Positions 1-9,134 of a stretch of 64,000 nucleotides of DNA are shown in pieces. The translations under genes and the position numbers were made by a program. The notes below the pieces were generated by a model, which made no database searches, was not told where the DNA came from, and saw nothing but the letters and a program-made list of their open reading frames with translations. This stretch comes from Sedimentitalea arenosa (GTDB lineage: Bacteria > Pseudomonadota > Alphaproteobacteria > Rhodobacterales > Rhodobacteraceae): the NCBI RefSeq assembly GCF_016428585.1, contig NZ_JAELVR010000001.1, positions 62,001-126,000 on the forward strand, given 5' to 3'. Position 1 is the first letter of the stretch; the number at the start of each line of letters is the position of its first letter.

Positions 1-455
1 AAGAAAGCGATGACTGCCAGATATCGAGTCAATCGGTTATAGACTTTCGAATATGGTGATGCGACTTTAGGGGTAGGTCATTCTGCCTTCGAAGTAAGTA
101 GCCTGAAGGTCAAATACACCTTTTAGGTAGTCCGTACCGGCATTTCCTTTGGCGCCAACTGGTTATGTCCGAATTCTCTTCGGATAGCGGCGAATCGGCT
201 TTTTCATACAAGCATAGTGATTCTGCAATCTATGGTTTGCTCGCATCTCGATTGGCTTTCGCGCTGGTTGCAGTGCAATCCGCTCACATGAATTTTTTTG
301 CAATCCAATCAATGTCCTAAAGTTTTTTTCACCCTTTGAGGTAGCCAATAACAATTCCGTGTTATCGTTGTCTTGGGAGGAGTGTCTTGAAAGCAACGCG
401 CTTGGGACGTTTCACGTAATTTATTGTTTCGAGGCTTTGCATTGACCATTTTTCA
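1..455. other. AT-richer stretch without a recognisable gene
   Basis: No convincing coding region or RNA gene is visible here. The only moderate open frame (complement 163-396, 77 codons) matches no family I recognise and has no clear ribosome binding site. The base composition is visibly less GC-rich than the rest of the window, as is the regulator gene that follows, which suggests acquired or non-coding DNA. The promoter of that regulator presumably lies at the right edge, but no standard -35/-10 pair stands out. Confidence 0.5.
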
Positions 456-1217
456 ATGGGTATTTTTGTTGTTTCAAAATTGGATTTATATCGGGAATTG
501 ATCGCATCCCATTGTATGGGTGAGGGGATAGCTGTCATTGATCTCTACTCGTCACTGTCAGAGATACCGGGTGAATCGGCAGACGGTTCAGAGCATCCGA
601 TGAATATCGTGCTTTACGTCACAAGCGATTCAGATCCTGCATCGCTTGGTATCACGGCGTTCAAATCACGCTTTCCCGAGTCCAGCATTGTAGCTCTGGT
701 TTCCTCGGTCTTGCCGGGTAGCATGATTTGCGAAATAGCCGCCTGCGTCGATGCGGCGATTCCGGATGATCGGTCCCTGAAAACGCTCTCAAGCTGTCTC
801 ATGGTTGTTCAGGAGGGCTTCCGCATTCACCCGGCCGATCGAGGGCCGGTGCCGATGGGTGACCGACTTGTGGCTGACCACAATCTACGTTCTGGTCCAT
901 CTGGACCGGCGAACGACATCACCGTGTCGACGCATTCGCCTGTCGCGAGTTCAAGTTTCGACAAGGCAATCCAGAGAGAATTGTCAATAAATCGCGGCGA
1001 GCACGCAATGGCCGAGACCGCGCGTGTCAAGCTCTCGGTGCGCGAACAGGAAGTCCTTCGCCTGGTTCGCGACGGCAAGTCCAACAAGGACATCGCCAAA
1101 TGCCTGGACATAGTGGAAAGCACGGTGAAAGTTCATCTAAGGGGATGCCTTCGAAAAATAGGGCTTCAGAATCGAACGCAAGCCGCTGTCTGGGCTATGC
1201 AAAATCTATCCGAATGA
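456..1217 (+). CDS. LuxR-type transcriptional regulator with degenerate receiver-like N-terminus
   Basis: A 253-residue protein. Residues about 192-253 form a LuxR/GerE helix-turn-helix: SVREQEVLRLV opens it and STVKVHLRGCLRKIG is the recognition-helix region. The first ~125 residues resemble a response-regulator receiver in length and hydrophobic strand pattern, but I cannot identify the acidic pocket and phosphoacceptor Asp with confidence, so it may not be phosphorylated. A poorly conserved linker joins the two. No cognate kinase gene is nearby. The gene is less GC-rich than its neighbours and sits beside a transposase remnant, consistent with horizontal transfer. The DNA-binding role is secure from the family; target genes and signal are unknown. 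Confidence 0.8.
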   Translation: MGIFVVSKLDLYRELIASHCMGEGIAVIDLYSSLSEIPGESADGSEHPMNIVLYVTSDSDPASLGITAFKSRFPESSIVALVSSVLPGSMICEIAACVDAAIPDDRSLKTLSSCLMVVQEGFRIHPADRGPVPMGDRLVADHNLRSGPSGPANDITVSTHSPVASSSFDKAIQRELSINRGEHAMAETARVKLSVREQEVLRLVRDGKSNKDIAKCLDIVESTVKVHLRGCLRKIGLQNRTQAAVWAMQNLSE

Positions 1218-1281
1218 GGGCATCACAACAGCTGCCGGATAAATTGACCTAAAGGTGGAAGTTTGATGCAAAGATCAGGTC

Positions 1282-1860
1282 TTATGGCCATTCGATGACG
1301 CTTGCGGCGGGCGAGATTTCGGATCGGTACACCTGCGAATCCAAATCATTGGATGTGACCACGCGTTGCCAGTCCGTCTATCTGCCGAACATGATCTCGG
1401 CGCGGTTGTGAGGCGTGTATCGGCACTTGTCATGATTGACGGTGTTTTCGCTTCTTTCGATCGGCGATGAAGGCGTTCAACGCCGTGTCTTACAAGGCGT
1501 TTCTGAACCAACTAGCGTCATGTCCGCGATCTGCCGGAAGCCACTCAACGTGCGGCAGGCTGCTCAGTAACGCTTCCGCGCTGATGTATCCACCGACCTG
1601 ACGCGTGGCGACGAACAAACTGATTGGGCCAGCACGGCTGTTGCAGACGGCATGTAATTTGACCCCCATCGGTCCTTCTAGTTCAGAAATACTGTGTCGA
1701 GCGGTGGTACGTAGCCGCTTTCGGCGGGGCAATCAGGCGTCCGCGGCCTCTATTTGTCTTTTTCGTTGCCGCGGTGCGGTGCGCCCATAGATCTGTCGCG
1801 TCGATCATGACCGTGTTCTTTTCGCCGCTGAGTTTTTTGCTGTGAACGCTGCCTTTCGAC
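1282..1860 (-). pseudogene. Decayed IS5-family transposase fragment
   Basis: Pieces of an IS5-type DDE transposase can be read on the minus strand in more than one frame. The first block has VMIDATDLWAHRTAA (first catalytic Asp). After a frame change comes MGVKLHAVCNSRAGP and then LPADRGHDASWFRN (second Asp). After another frame change comes RYTPHNRAEIMFGR (Glu) followed by an in-frame TAG, then TDWQRVV and a terminal TAA at 1282-1284. At least two frameshifts, one internal stop and a missing N-terminus make it inactive. The 5' end lies about 35 bases from the 3' end of tRNA-Tyr. I could not identify terminal inverted repeats, so the limits are approximate. Confidence 0.8.
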
Positions 1861-1894
1861 TTAAATCGATAGGTCCATAGACCCGAGCGCGGAA

Positions 1895-1978
1895 TGGTGG
1901 GCGACCCTGGAATCGAACCAGGCGTGCGTCTCCGCGAGGGAGTTACAGTCCCCTGCCACACCTTGCGGCCTGTCGCCC
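1895..1978 (-). tRNA. tRNA-Tyr (GTA)
   Basis: Read on the minus strand, this is an 84-base tRNA with a 7-bp acceptor stem (GGGCGAC/GTCGCCC), discriminator A and an encoded CCA. The anticodon stem is GGGGA/TCCCT around the loop CTGTAAC, giving anticodon GTA. There is a long variable arm as expected of bacterial tRNA-Tyr, and the T arm is CCTGG-TTCGATT-CCAGG. It is divergent from rlmB. The transposase remnant lies directly downstream of its 3' end, a common position for mobile-element insertion. Confidence 0.95.
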
Positions 1979-2100
1979 ACTGTCCGGCGCGCATTGCGCC
2001 AGACGCGAAGGCGTGATTACAAGCGGGTCATTGGGGCGTCAACAGGAAAATCCGGGGAAGTCGCGTCCCCACAATCGATAGCAGAGCGGGGGTCTCACCG

Positions 2101-2883
2101 ATGAAAAAACCCAAATGGGTGGTCGAGAAGGAGCAGGCCCGCAAGGCGGAGGCGGCTGAGACCGTCTGGCTGTTCGGCTTGCACGCGGTGCGGGACGCAC
2201 TGCTCAATCCTAGGCGCGAGAAATTGCGCCTGATCACGACGCTCAATGCCCAGGCGAAGCTGGCTGATGCGATCGCGGAAGCCGGGATCGAGCCCGAAGT
2301 GGTGGATGCGCGCAAGTTCGTCGCGCCGATTGATCCGGGCTCGGTACACCAGGGCGCGGTACTGGAAGTCAAACCTCTGTCCTGGGGGAGTCTGGAGGAG
2401 GTGTGCATCGGGAAAGAGGCGCCGCGCGTCGTGATGCTGGACCGGGTGACGGACCCCCACAACGTGGGTGCAATCCTGCGTAGCGCCGAGGTTTTGGGCG
2501 CGTCTGCGGTGATCGGAACACGGCACCATTCCGCACCCGAAACCGGGGCGCTGGCGAAGACGGCGAGCGGAGCGCTCGAACGTCAGCCCTACCTGAGGGT
2601 GCGCAATCTTTCGGATACGATCGTCGCCTTGCAAGGCATGGGCTACATCGTACTCGGCCTAGACGGAGAGGCGCGTGAGACCATTGAGAGCAGTCTCGCC
2701 GGGCGGTTCGATCGGCCGGTGGCGCTGGTGCTTGGCGCCGAAGGCCCCGGCCTGCGCCAGAAGACGCGCGAAACCGTGGACATGCTGGTCAGGATACCTG
2801 CTGCGGGGGCCTTCGGATCGCTCAACGTATCCAACGCGGCGGCCGTGGCGCTTTATGCGTCGCGGGCGGATCGGTCGAACTGA
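2101..2883 (+). CDS. rlmB: 23S rRNA (guanosine-2'-O-)-methyltransferase RlmB
   Basis: A 260-residue SpoU/TrmH-family enzyme. A short basic N-terminus leads into the substrate-binding domain (WLFGLHAVRDAL, residues about 22-95). The SPOUT catalytic domain with its trefoil knot follows: motif 1 is DRVTDPHNVGAILRSAE (about 118-134), motif 2 LVLGAEGPGLR and motif 3 RIPAAGAFGSLNVSNAAAV near the C-terminus. The family 2'-O-methylates G2251 (E. coli numbering) in the peptidyl-transferase loop of 23S rRNA using SAM. The length is typical. The gene stands alone on this strand after the divergent tRNA-Tyr. RlmB is preferred over the paralogue TrmH because of the N-terminal domain and the family length. 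Confidence 0.92.
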   Translation: MKKPKWVVEKEQARKAEAAETVWLFGLHAVRDALLNPRREKLRLITTLNAQAKLADAIAEAGIEPEVVDARKFVAPIDPGSVHQGAVLEVKPLSWGSLEEVCIGKEAPRVVMLDRVTDPHNVGAILRSAEVLGASAVIGTRHHSAPETGALAKTASGALERQPYLRVRNLSDTIVALQGMGYIVLGLDGEARETIESSLAGRFDRPVALVLGAEGPGLRQKTRETVDMLVRIPAAGAFGSLNVSNAAAVALYASRADRSN

Positions 2884-2958
2884 GGCTGCCGGTCGGTTGC
2901 AAATTGGATCTTGCGACCCGATATCAGACGGCAGAATCATTTTGAAACCGGAAATGAA

Positions 2959-3273
2959 ATGCCCCACGGAACCAAGATCGCCACATGTTGCTATTGCGGA
3001 ACCCGGGCCGCTCTGGTGTTGAAAGGTTCGGTGCGGCATGAACTGGCCTGCTCGGCCTGCGGGGCGCCATTGCATCACCTCAAGATGCTGCGTAGCGATA
3101 CGGTCGGAGAGCGGGAGTTGCGGCCACGTCCCAAGCCCGCACGCCCGATGCAGGCGGCCTATTCGGACAGGCCGGTGAAACCGAAAAAAAACAAACCGCG
3201 CAAGCGCCGAAAGGGTCTTGTCGCGAAGATCTTCGAAGAGGCGTTCGACGTGATCGAGGATATCTTCGACTGA
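2959..3273 (+). CDS. Zinc-ribbon protein with highly basic tail
   Basis: A 104-residue protein of unknown function. Residues about 7-32 hold two Cys pairs, CCYCG and CSACG, arranged as a zinc ribbon. The middle is rich in Arg and Pro, then comes a strongly basic stretch (KPKKNKPRKRRKG) and an acidic C-terminus. The ATG at 2959 is chosen because the ribbon starts just after it; an upstream in-frame ATG at 2911 would add 16 unlikely residues. The basic stretch suggests contact with nucleic acid or ribosomes, but that is inference. It may be co-transcribed with rlmB, whose stop is 75 bases upstream. Confidence 0.75.
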   Translation: MPHGTKIATCCYCGTRAALVLKGSVRHELACSACGAPLHHLKMLRSDTVGERELRPRPKPARPMQAAYSDRPVKPKKNKPRKRRKGLVAKIFEEAFDVIEDIFD

Positions 3274-3380
3274 CTCCGGGACCGGCGGGATTGAAGCACC
3301 GTTCACGGGCGGGAAGCGTGGATTTCACAAAGACGTATGAGTGGTTTTCAAGTCGCCACCAAAGCGCCATTCTTCCCCGC

Positions 3381-3857
3381 ATGGCCAAGACTCACCTCAT
3401 CGCGTTCCTGCATCGTGTGATCGTTCTTTCGGTCCTCGCACTTGGTGTGGGGCTTGCCCAAACGGTGCGGGCGGATGCGCCGATGTTCCAGTCCAGCGGC
3501 GGGATCGCGCTCGGTGGGGTCGACGCAGTCAGCTATTTCACGGAGGGTGCCCCCCGGTTGGGGTCGCCGGCCCACTCGGTGATGTGGAAAGGCGCAGTTT
3601 GGCAATTTGCCTCGCGCTCCAACCGGGAGCGGTTCGAGGCGAATCCCTGGGCCTATGCGCCGCAATATGGTGGCTATTGCGCCTACGGCGTTTCACGCGG
3701 CAAGACCGTCAAGGCCGACCCGACAGTTTGGGAGTTGCGTGACGGCAAGCTCTATCTGATCCGCGACCGGACTGTCCGGGTGCTTTGGGAGAACGAACTT
3801 CCCGAAAACATCAGGGCTGCCGACGCGGCCTGGCCTGCTGTCCTGATTAACGAGTGA
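3381..3857 (+). CDS. Exported YHS-domain protein
   Basis: A 158-residue protein from the ATG at 3381. Residues 1-28 form a signal peptide: MAKTH, a hydrophobic core, then a VRADA cleavage region. The body carries a YHS-type domain, with GIALGGVDAVSYFTEGAP, then WQFASRSNRERFEANPWAYAPQYGGYCAYGV, a pattern typical of small periplasmic YHS proteins. YHS domains are linked to metal handling, but the ligand here is unknown. An upstream in-frame ATG (3291) would put 30 polar residues ahead of the signal peptide and is less likely. A clear intrinsic terminator follows at 3982-4013. Confidence 0.82.
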   Translation: MAKTHLIAFLHRVIVLSVLALGVGLAQTVRADAPMFQSSGGIALGGVDAVSYFTEGAPRLGSPAHSVMWKGAVWQFASRSNRERFEANPWAYAPQYGGYCAYGVSRGKTVKADPTVWELRDGKLYLIRDRTVRVLWENELPENIRAADAAWPAVLINE

Positions 3858-3981
3858 ACGGCAGCACCAGCAATCACGGAATTGCGAGCCGGTCTTTTCA
3901 ACATCGCATTCGATCTTATCTGAATGGTGTCCACGAACCGGAACTTCGTGGTTCATTTTACTGTCCCTCGTTCCGTACTTT

Positions 3982-4013
3982 GCGCTCACGGTTCTTGCCG
4001 TGGGCGCTTTTTT
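3982..4013 (+). terminator. Rho-independent terminator after the YHS gene
   Basis: A 10-bp stem (3982-3991 with 3998-4007, one G-T pair) and 6-base loop are followed by a run of six T (4008-4013). A second hairpin lies just upstream at 3931-3951 (CCACGAA/TTCGTGG, 7-base loop) and may assist. The next plus-strand gene starts only 30 bases further on, so it needs its own promoter or read-through. Confidence 0.85.
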
Positions 4014-4042
4014 CTTTTTCCGGCGCGGGCTAGGGTGGCGAT

Positions 4043-4513
4043 ATGACACTGTATTCCGACGACCTTCTGAAAACGGTACTGAAGAGAACCAAGGTGATCG
4101 CCGTGGTCGGGGTGTCGATGAATCCGGTCCGACCCAGCTATTACGTCGCGCGTTATCTCGGGCTCAAGGGCTTCACCGTGATCCCGGTCAATCCGCTGCA
4201 CGCGGGGGAGATCCTGTTCGGGCGCAAGGTCGTCGAGTCGCTGTCGGCGATCGAAGAGCCGGTGGACATGGTCGACATCTTTCGCCGCTCGGAGGCGGTC
4301 CCGCCGATCGTCGAGGAGGCGCTGGAGCGGCTTCCGGACCTGCGGACGATCTGGATGCAGATCGGGGTTCAGCACGCGGAGGCCGCGGCAATGGCCGAGG
4401 CCCGTGGTGTAACGGTGATCCAGAACCGCTGCCCGAAGATCGAGTATCAACGTCTGTTCGGCGAGTTGCGAATGGGGGGCTTCGCGACCGGGATCATCTC
4501 TTCGAAGCTCTGA
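4043..4513 (+). CDS. CoA-binding domain protein (YccU-like)
   Basis: A 156-residue single-domain protein of the CoA_binding_2 family. It shows a Rossmann-type start (KVIAVVGVSMNPVRPSYYVARYL), then GFTVIPVNP, DMVDIFRRSE, IWMQIGVQ and the conserved NRCPKIEY near the C-terminus. It resembles the nucleotide-binding N-terminal domain of succinyl-CoA synthetase alpha but lacks the catalytic domain. The family binds CoA or nucleotide; its physiological role is not settled. It starts just after the terminator of the YHS gene and converges on hisE. Confidence 0.85.
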   Translation: MTLYSDDLLKTVLKRTKVIAVVGVSMNPVRPSYYVARYLGLKGFTVIPVNPLHAGEILFGRKVVESLSAIEEPVDMVDIFRRSEAVPPIVEEALERLPDLRTIWMQIGVQHAEAAAMAEARGVTVIQNRCPKIEYQRLFGELRMGGFATGIISSKL

Positions 4514-4597
4514 AAGACGCGTAGGCGGTCAACCCCTGAGGGGGTGCAGCGGTATCATCTCTCAAAATGGTTCGAAGCAAGAAACACTCGGTCAGGC

Positions 4598-4911
4598 TCA
4601 GGCGGGCGGGCGCGCCGCCTTTTCGGCGAGGCCGCTGGTGCCGTCGCGGCGTTGCAATTCTTCAAGAACATCAGCGAGCGTCACGTCGCGTGCGGCGAGC
4701 ATGACGAGGAGGTGATAAACTACGTCCGCGGCTTCGCGGGTGAGGGCGTCGCGGTCGTTCTGCGCCGCCGCAATGATGGCCTCGATCGCTTCTTCACCGA
4801 ATTTCTCGGCACATTTCTCGGGGCCCTTGGCGAGCAGTTGCGCTGTCCAGCTGCTGTCGGGATCAGCGGACTTCCTTGCCATGATGGTGGCGGCGAGCGT
4901 TTCGAGCGTGG

Positions 4912-4915
<4 letters not shown>
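4598..4915 (-). CDS. hisE: Phosphoribosyl-ATP pyrophosphatase HisE
   Basis: A 105-residue MazG-like all-helical enzyme. The start [11 protein letters not shown] leads to [21 protein letters not shown] and [13 protein letters not shown], the acidic metal-binding motifs of HisE. It hydrolyses phosphoribosyl-ATP to phosphoribosyl-AMP, the second step of histidine synthesis. Its ATG overlaps the TGA of hisF (4912-4915), so the two are translationally coupled. HisI is not fused here and is absent from the window, so the cyclohydrolase must be encoded elsewhere. Confidence 0.95.
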
Positions 4916-5673
<758 letters not shown>

Positions 5674-5793
5674 GGCGGATCCTTTCCGCCCACCTCCTAA
5701 TGGCAAAACCGTGCCGATACCAGAGATGTGACTGGACGGTTGCTTCGGACCATGACGACACTCGGACACATGCAGAAATGGAAAGGTATCGAC

Positions 5794-6243
5794 ATGCGCA
5801 AACACATCATTCTGGCCGCGGCACTTGCAGTGGTGGGCGCGGGACAGGCACTGGCGGACGACCTGATGCGGGTCAAGACCGACAAGTCGGTCGGCGCGGC
5901 GATGGACGCGCTGCAGGCGGCGGTCGAGGGTGCCGGGGCGACCGTGTTCGCGCGTATCGATCACGGGGCCGGGGCGAAAACGGTCGACATGGATATTGGC
6001 GACATGCAGCTGCTGATCTTCGGCAACCCGCAGATGGGCTCACCGATCATGAGCGCCGATCCGCTGGCCGGGCTGTTCCTGCCGCTCAAGGTTCTGGCCT
6101 ATGCGGATGCGGACGGGCAGGTCTGGCTGGTCTATGAGGACCCGGACGAGACATTGGACGACCTGAAGGTCGATGACGATCATCCGGTGATCGGCAAGAT
6201 GCAAGGGGCGTTGAAAAACCTGACCGCAGCAGCGGCCGAATAG
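5794..6243 (+). CDS. Exported DUF302 protein
   Basis: A 149-residue protein with a signal peptide ([21 protein letters not shown], cleavage before DDLM). A DUF302 domain follows: [30 protein letters not shown], then [14 protein letters not shown] and [22 protein letters not shown]. The family function is unknown; these are small periplasmic proteins that may bind a ligand between strands. The ATG at 5794 is chosen for its AAAGG upstream and because the signal peptide starts there. Its TAG ends two bases from the stop of convergent hisA, so the two transcripts must overlap at their 3' ends unless termination is very tight. Confidence 0.85.
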   Translation: MRKHIILAAALAVVGAGQALADDLMRVKTDKSVGAAMDALQAAVEGAGATVFARIDHGAGAKTVDMDIGDMQLLIFGNPQMGSPIMSADPLAGLFLPLKVLAYADADGQVWLVYEDPDETLDDLKVDDDHPVIGKMQGALKNLTAAAAE

Positions 6244-6244
6244 C

Positions 6245-6967
6245 CTAGCCGCGCAGGGCTGCCAACGCCTGTTTCAGGTCGAGCGCACCGTCATAGAGCG
6301 CCCGGCCTGAAATCGCGCCATCCAGTGGGGCGCCGCAATCGCGCAGGGCGATGAGATCCGCCAGGGAAGAGACGCCGCCCGAGGCGATGACCGGGATCGA
6401 CACCGCGCGTGCCAGCGCCGCGGTGGCGGAGATGTTGGGGCCCTGCATCGCGCCGTCGCGGTCGATGTCGGTATAGATGATCGCGGCGACTCCCGCGTCC
6501 TGGAAGGACCGGGCGAGATCGGTTGCGTCGACATCGGTGGTTTCGGCCCAGCCCTTGGTGGCGACCCGACCGTCACGGGCGTCGATGCCGACCGCGACCT
6601 GGCCGGGGAAGGCGCGGGCGGCCTCGCGCACCAGCGTCGGGTTCTCGACCGCGACCGTGCCGAGGATCACCCGCGCAAGGCCGGCGTCGAGCCAGCGTTC
6701 GATCGTCGCCATGTCGCGGATGCCACCGCCAAGCTGGGCCGGTACCGGGCAGGCCGCAAGAATTGCGCGGACCGGGTCGGCGTTGACCGGCTTGCCGGCG
6801 AAGGCGCCGTTCAGATCGACCAGGTGCAGCCATTCGCAACCCGCATCGACGAAGGCGCGGGCCTGGGCGGCGGGGTCGTCGTTGAAGACGGTGGCTTTCT
6901 CCATCTCGCCGCGCAGCAGGCGCACGGCCTGACCGTCCTTGAGGTCGATGGCGGGGTAGAGGATCAT
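6245..6967 (-). CDS. hisA: Phosphoribosyl isomerase HisA
   Basis: A 240-residue (beta/alpha)8-barrel starting [20 protein letters not shown], with the catalytic Asp in the first strand. [29 protein letters not shown] and [13 protein letters not shown] give the second Asp and the two phosphate sites. HisA performs the Amadori rearrangement of ProFAR to PRFAR. The gene stands as a separate minus-strand unit flanked on both sides by plus-strand genes for exported proteins. Its start is 134 bases from the divergent DUF2147 gene, so it must have its own promoter in 6968-7101 or be read through from hisB-hisH. Confidence 0.96.
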   Translation of the reverse strand: MILYPAIDLKDGQAVRLLRGEMEKATVFNDDPAAQARAFVDAGCEWLHLVDLNGAFAGKPVNADPVRAILAACPVPAQLGGGIRDMATIERWLDAGLARVILGTVAVENPTLVREAARAFPGQVAVGIDARDGRVATKGWAETTDVDATDLARSFQDAGVAAIIYTDIDRDGAMQGPNISATAALARAVSIPVIASGGVSSLADLIALRDCGAPLDGAISGRALYDGALDLKQALAALRG

Positions 6968-7101
6968 GGGCGGCCCTTTCCGACTGGCTGACGGGTGCGA
7001 TATGGCACAGGGCGCCGAGGGATTGCAACGCGCCGCGAGGTCACGCTTGCCAGATCGTCCGCGGCCGGGCCAGATGGGCGGAGACAGGGGGAGACACCAT
7101 C

Positions 7102-7494
7102 ATGAACACACGCATACTCGGCATTCTCGCCGCCTTGGTTGTGGCCGGTGCGGCGCAGGCCGATCCGGTTCACGGCGATTGGCGCACCACCGCTGACGAC
7201 AACGGAAACACCGGGATCATCCGGGTCGCGGCCTGTGGCGACAAGATCTGCGGTACGCTGGTCAAGGCGCTGGACGGATCGGGGCAGGAGATCGCGTCCG
7301 ACAACGTCGGCAAGCGGATCATCTGGGACATGGAGGCGCAGGGCGGCGGGGCCTATGCAAAGGGCAAGGTCTGGTCGCCCGACCGCGACAAGACCTACAA
7401 CTCCAAGATGCAGCTGACCGGCGACAAGCTGGCGATCTCGGGCTGCGTCCTGGTGGTTTGCCGGGATGGCGGCACCTGGACGCGGGTCAACTGA
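7102..7494 (+). CDS. Exported DUF2147 protein
   Basis: A 130-residue protein with signal peptide MNTRILGILAALVVAGAAQA cleaved before DPVHG. The mature part is a DUF2147 domain: HGDWRTTADDNGNTGIIRVAACGDKICGTLV, then DNVGKRIIWDM, and a C-terminal GGTWTRVN resembling the family's Trp-Thr-Arg ending. Two Cys in CGDKIC and two near the C-terminus could form disulphides. Function is unknown. Its TGA (7492-7494) directly abuts the TCA that is the complementary stop of hisH, so the palindrome TGATCA ends both genes. Confidence 0.85.
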   Translation: MNTRILGILAALVVAGAAQADPVHGDWRTTADDNGNTGIIRVAACGDKICGTLVKALDGSGQEIASDNVGKRIIWDMEAQGGGAYAKGKVWSPDRDKTYNSKMQLTGDKLAISGCVLVVCRDGGTWTRVN

Positions 7495-8133
7495 TCACGG
7501 CGTCCAGCGCAGGAAATTGGCGATCAGGCGCAGCCCGGTCGCCTGGCTTTTCTCGGGGTGAAACTGCATGCCCAGCATGGTGCCGCGCCCGATCACGGCG
7601 GTGACATCGCCGCCGTAGTCCACATGCGCCAGCCGGTCGCCAGGATCAGCCGTGTGAAACTGGTAGGAATGCACGAAATAGGCGTGATCCCCAGAGGTTA
7701 TGCCGTCGAAAACCGGGTGCGGCTGGTCCAGGACCAGGTCGTTCCAACCCATGTGCGGCACTTTCAGCGCCGGATCGTTCGGGGTGATCCGCACTACTTC
7801 TCCGTCGACCCAGCCCAGCCCTGGGGTGTCCTCGTATTCGCGGCCCCAACTCGCCATCAGCTGCATGCCGACGCAGATGCCGAGGAAGGGGCGACCACGG
7901 GTCTCGACCGCCTCGCGCAGGGCGTCGAACAGGCCCGAGTGACCCCGCAGGGCTGCGGCACAGGCCGGAAACGCCCCGTCGCCGGGCAGCACCACCCGGT
8001 CGGCCCGCGCGACCACGTCGGCGTCCCCGGTCACGACCACGCTGCCGGCATCGACCTCGCGCGCCATGCGTTGGAACGCCTTTTCGGCGGAGTGGAGGTT
8101 CCCGCTCTCGTAGTCGATGATCGCGGTCAGCAT
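7495..8133 (-). CDS. hisH: Imidazole glycerol phosphate synthase glutaminase subunit HisH
   Basis: A 212-residue class I glutamine amidotransferase from the ATG at 8133 (MLTAIIDYESGNLHSA, the family N-terminus). The nucleophile is Cys87 in FLGICVGMQL, and the His/Glu pair is in MQFHPEKS. It releases ammonia from glutamine for HisF. A GTG at 8142 overlapping the hisB stop would add three residues and is a real alternative for translational coupling. It forms a unit with hisB upstream. Confidence 0.95.
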   Translation of the reverse strand: MLTAIIDYESGNLHSAEKAFQRMAREVDAGSVVVTGDADVVARADRVVLPGDGAFPACAAALRGHSGLFDALREAVETRGRPFLGICVGMQLMASWGREYEDTPGLGWVDGEVVRITPNDPALKVPHMGWNDLVLDQPHPVFDGITSGDHAYFVHSYQFHTADPGDRLAHVDYGGDVTAVIGRGTMLGMQFHPEKSQATGLRLIANFLRWTP

Positions 8134-8138
8134 GGCGC

Positions 8139-8726
8139 TCACAGCGCGCCCTTGGTCGAGGGCACGGCGTCGGACTTGCGCGGGTCGGTCTCGACGGCGT
8201 CGCGCAGGGCGCGGGCAACGGATTTGAAGGCGGCCTCGGAGATGTGATGACTGTTCAGCCCGTGCAGACGGTCGACATGCAGCGTGATCCCGCCATTGGT
8301 CGCGAAGGCCTGGAAGAATTCGCGCACCAGTTCGGTGTCGAACGTGCCGATCTTGGCGGTCGGCATCTCGACATTCCAGACCAGGAAGGGCCGGGCCGAC
8401 AGGTCGAGCGCGGCGCGCACCAGCGCGTCGTCCATCGGCAGCAGGCAGGCGCCATAGCGGCGGATTCCGCGTTTGTCGCCAAGGGCCTGGGTCAGGGCCT
8501 GTCCCAGCGCGATGCCCACGTCCTCGACCGTGTGATGATCGTCGATATGCAGATCTCCCGTGGCACGGATCGTCATGTCGATCAGCGAGTGGCGGGCCAG
8601 CTGGTCGAGCATGTGATCGAAGAATCCGACGCCCGTCAGGTTGTCATAGGCACCGCTGCCGTCGAGATTGATCTGCACCGAGATGTCGGTCTCGGCGGTC
8701 TTGCGAGAGATGGTCGCGCTGCGCAT
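8139..8726 (-). CDS. hisB: Imidazoleglycerol-phosphate dehydratase HisB
   Basis: A 195-residue monofunctional enzyme without the phosphatase domain found in enterobacterial HisB. Manganese-binding His clusters are visible: [13 protein letters not shown], then [17 protein letters not shown] in the first half and [21 protein letters not shown] in the second half, reflecting the internal gene duplication of the family. It converts imidazole glycerol phosphate to imidazole acetol phosphate. It is the first gene of the hisB-hisH unit, and the divergent Lrp-domain gene starts 160 bases away. Confidence 0.96.
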   Translation of the reverse strand: MRSATISRKTAETDISVQINLDGSGAYDNLTGVGFFDHMLDQLARHSLIDMTIRATGDLHIDDHHTVEDVGIALGQALTQALGDKRGIRRYGACLLPMDDALVRAALDLSARPFLVWNVEMPTAKIGTFDTELVREFFQAFATNGGITLHVDRLHGLNSHHISEAAFKSVARALRDAVETDPRKSDAVPSTKGAL

Positions 8727-8886
8727 GTCGGTTGTCCTGTCTGATCGGCCCGCTTATAGGCGCAGCGGTCCGCACTTCCAAGCCATCCCGGCATCGCGCG
8801 GGTGCGGTTGTGTCCGTCGCGCCGCGGGGGATTGCACCCTTGCTTCCGCCGTGCCAGCGTGTCGCAACCCTGAGACGAGGCCCGCC

Positions 8887-9126
8887 ATGACCACCTGCGT
8901 ATACATCCAGATCCGCTGCAAGCCCGGCACGACCTACAAGGTCGCCGAGGACATCGCGCTGCGCGAGATCCATTCCGAGCTTTACTCGACCAGCGGCGAA
9001 TACGACCTGCTGATGAAGCTCTACGTGCCGGCGGAGGCGGATGTGGGCAAGTATATCAACGAGAATCTGCTGGTGATCGACGGGATCGAACGGTCTTTGA
9101 CCACGATCACCTTCAAGGCGTTCTGA
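8887..9126 (+). CDS. Stand-alone Lrp/AsnC ligand-binding (RAM) domain protein
   Basis: A 79-residue protein equal to the C-terminal effector domain of Lrp/AsnC regulators: MTTCVYIQIRCKPGTTYKVA, then REIHSELYSTSGEYDLLMKLYVPA and the terminal GIERSLTTITFKAF. No helix-turn-helix domain precedes it. Such stand-alone domains form dimer rings and bind amino acids; they may modulate full-length Lrp proteins. The ligand is unknown. It converges on the VWA-protein gene 9 bases downstream. Confidence 0.85.
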   Translation: MTTCVYIQIRCKPGTTYKVAEDIALREIHSELYSTSGEYDLLMKLYVPAEADVGKYINENLLVIDGIERSLTTITFKAF

Positions 9127-9134
9127 GGCGCTGT

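Noticed and set aside
163-396. A 77-codon minus-strand frame at the left end
   Set aside because: No family, no clear ribosome binding site, and position in AT-rich DNA where chance frames occur.
4534-4549. CCCC/GGGG hairpin after the CoA-binding gene as a terminator
   Set aside because: Only four to five pairs and no T run on either strand.
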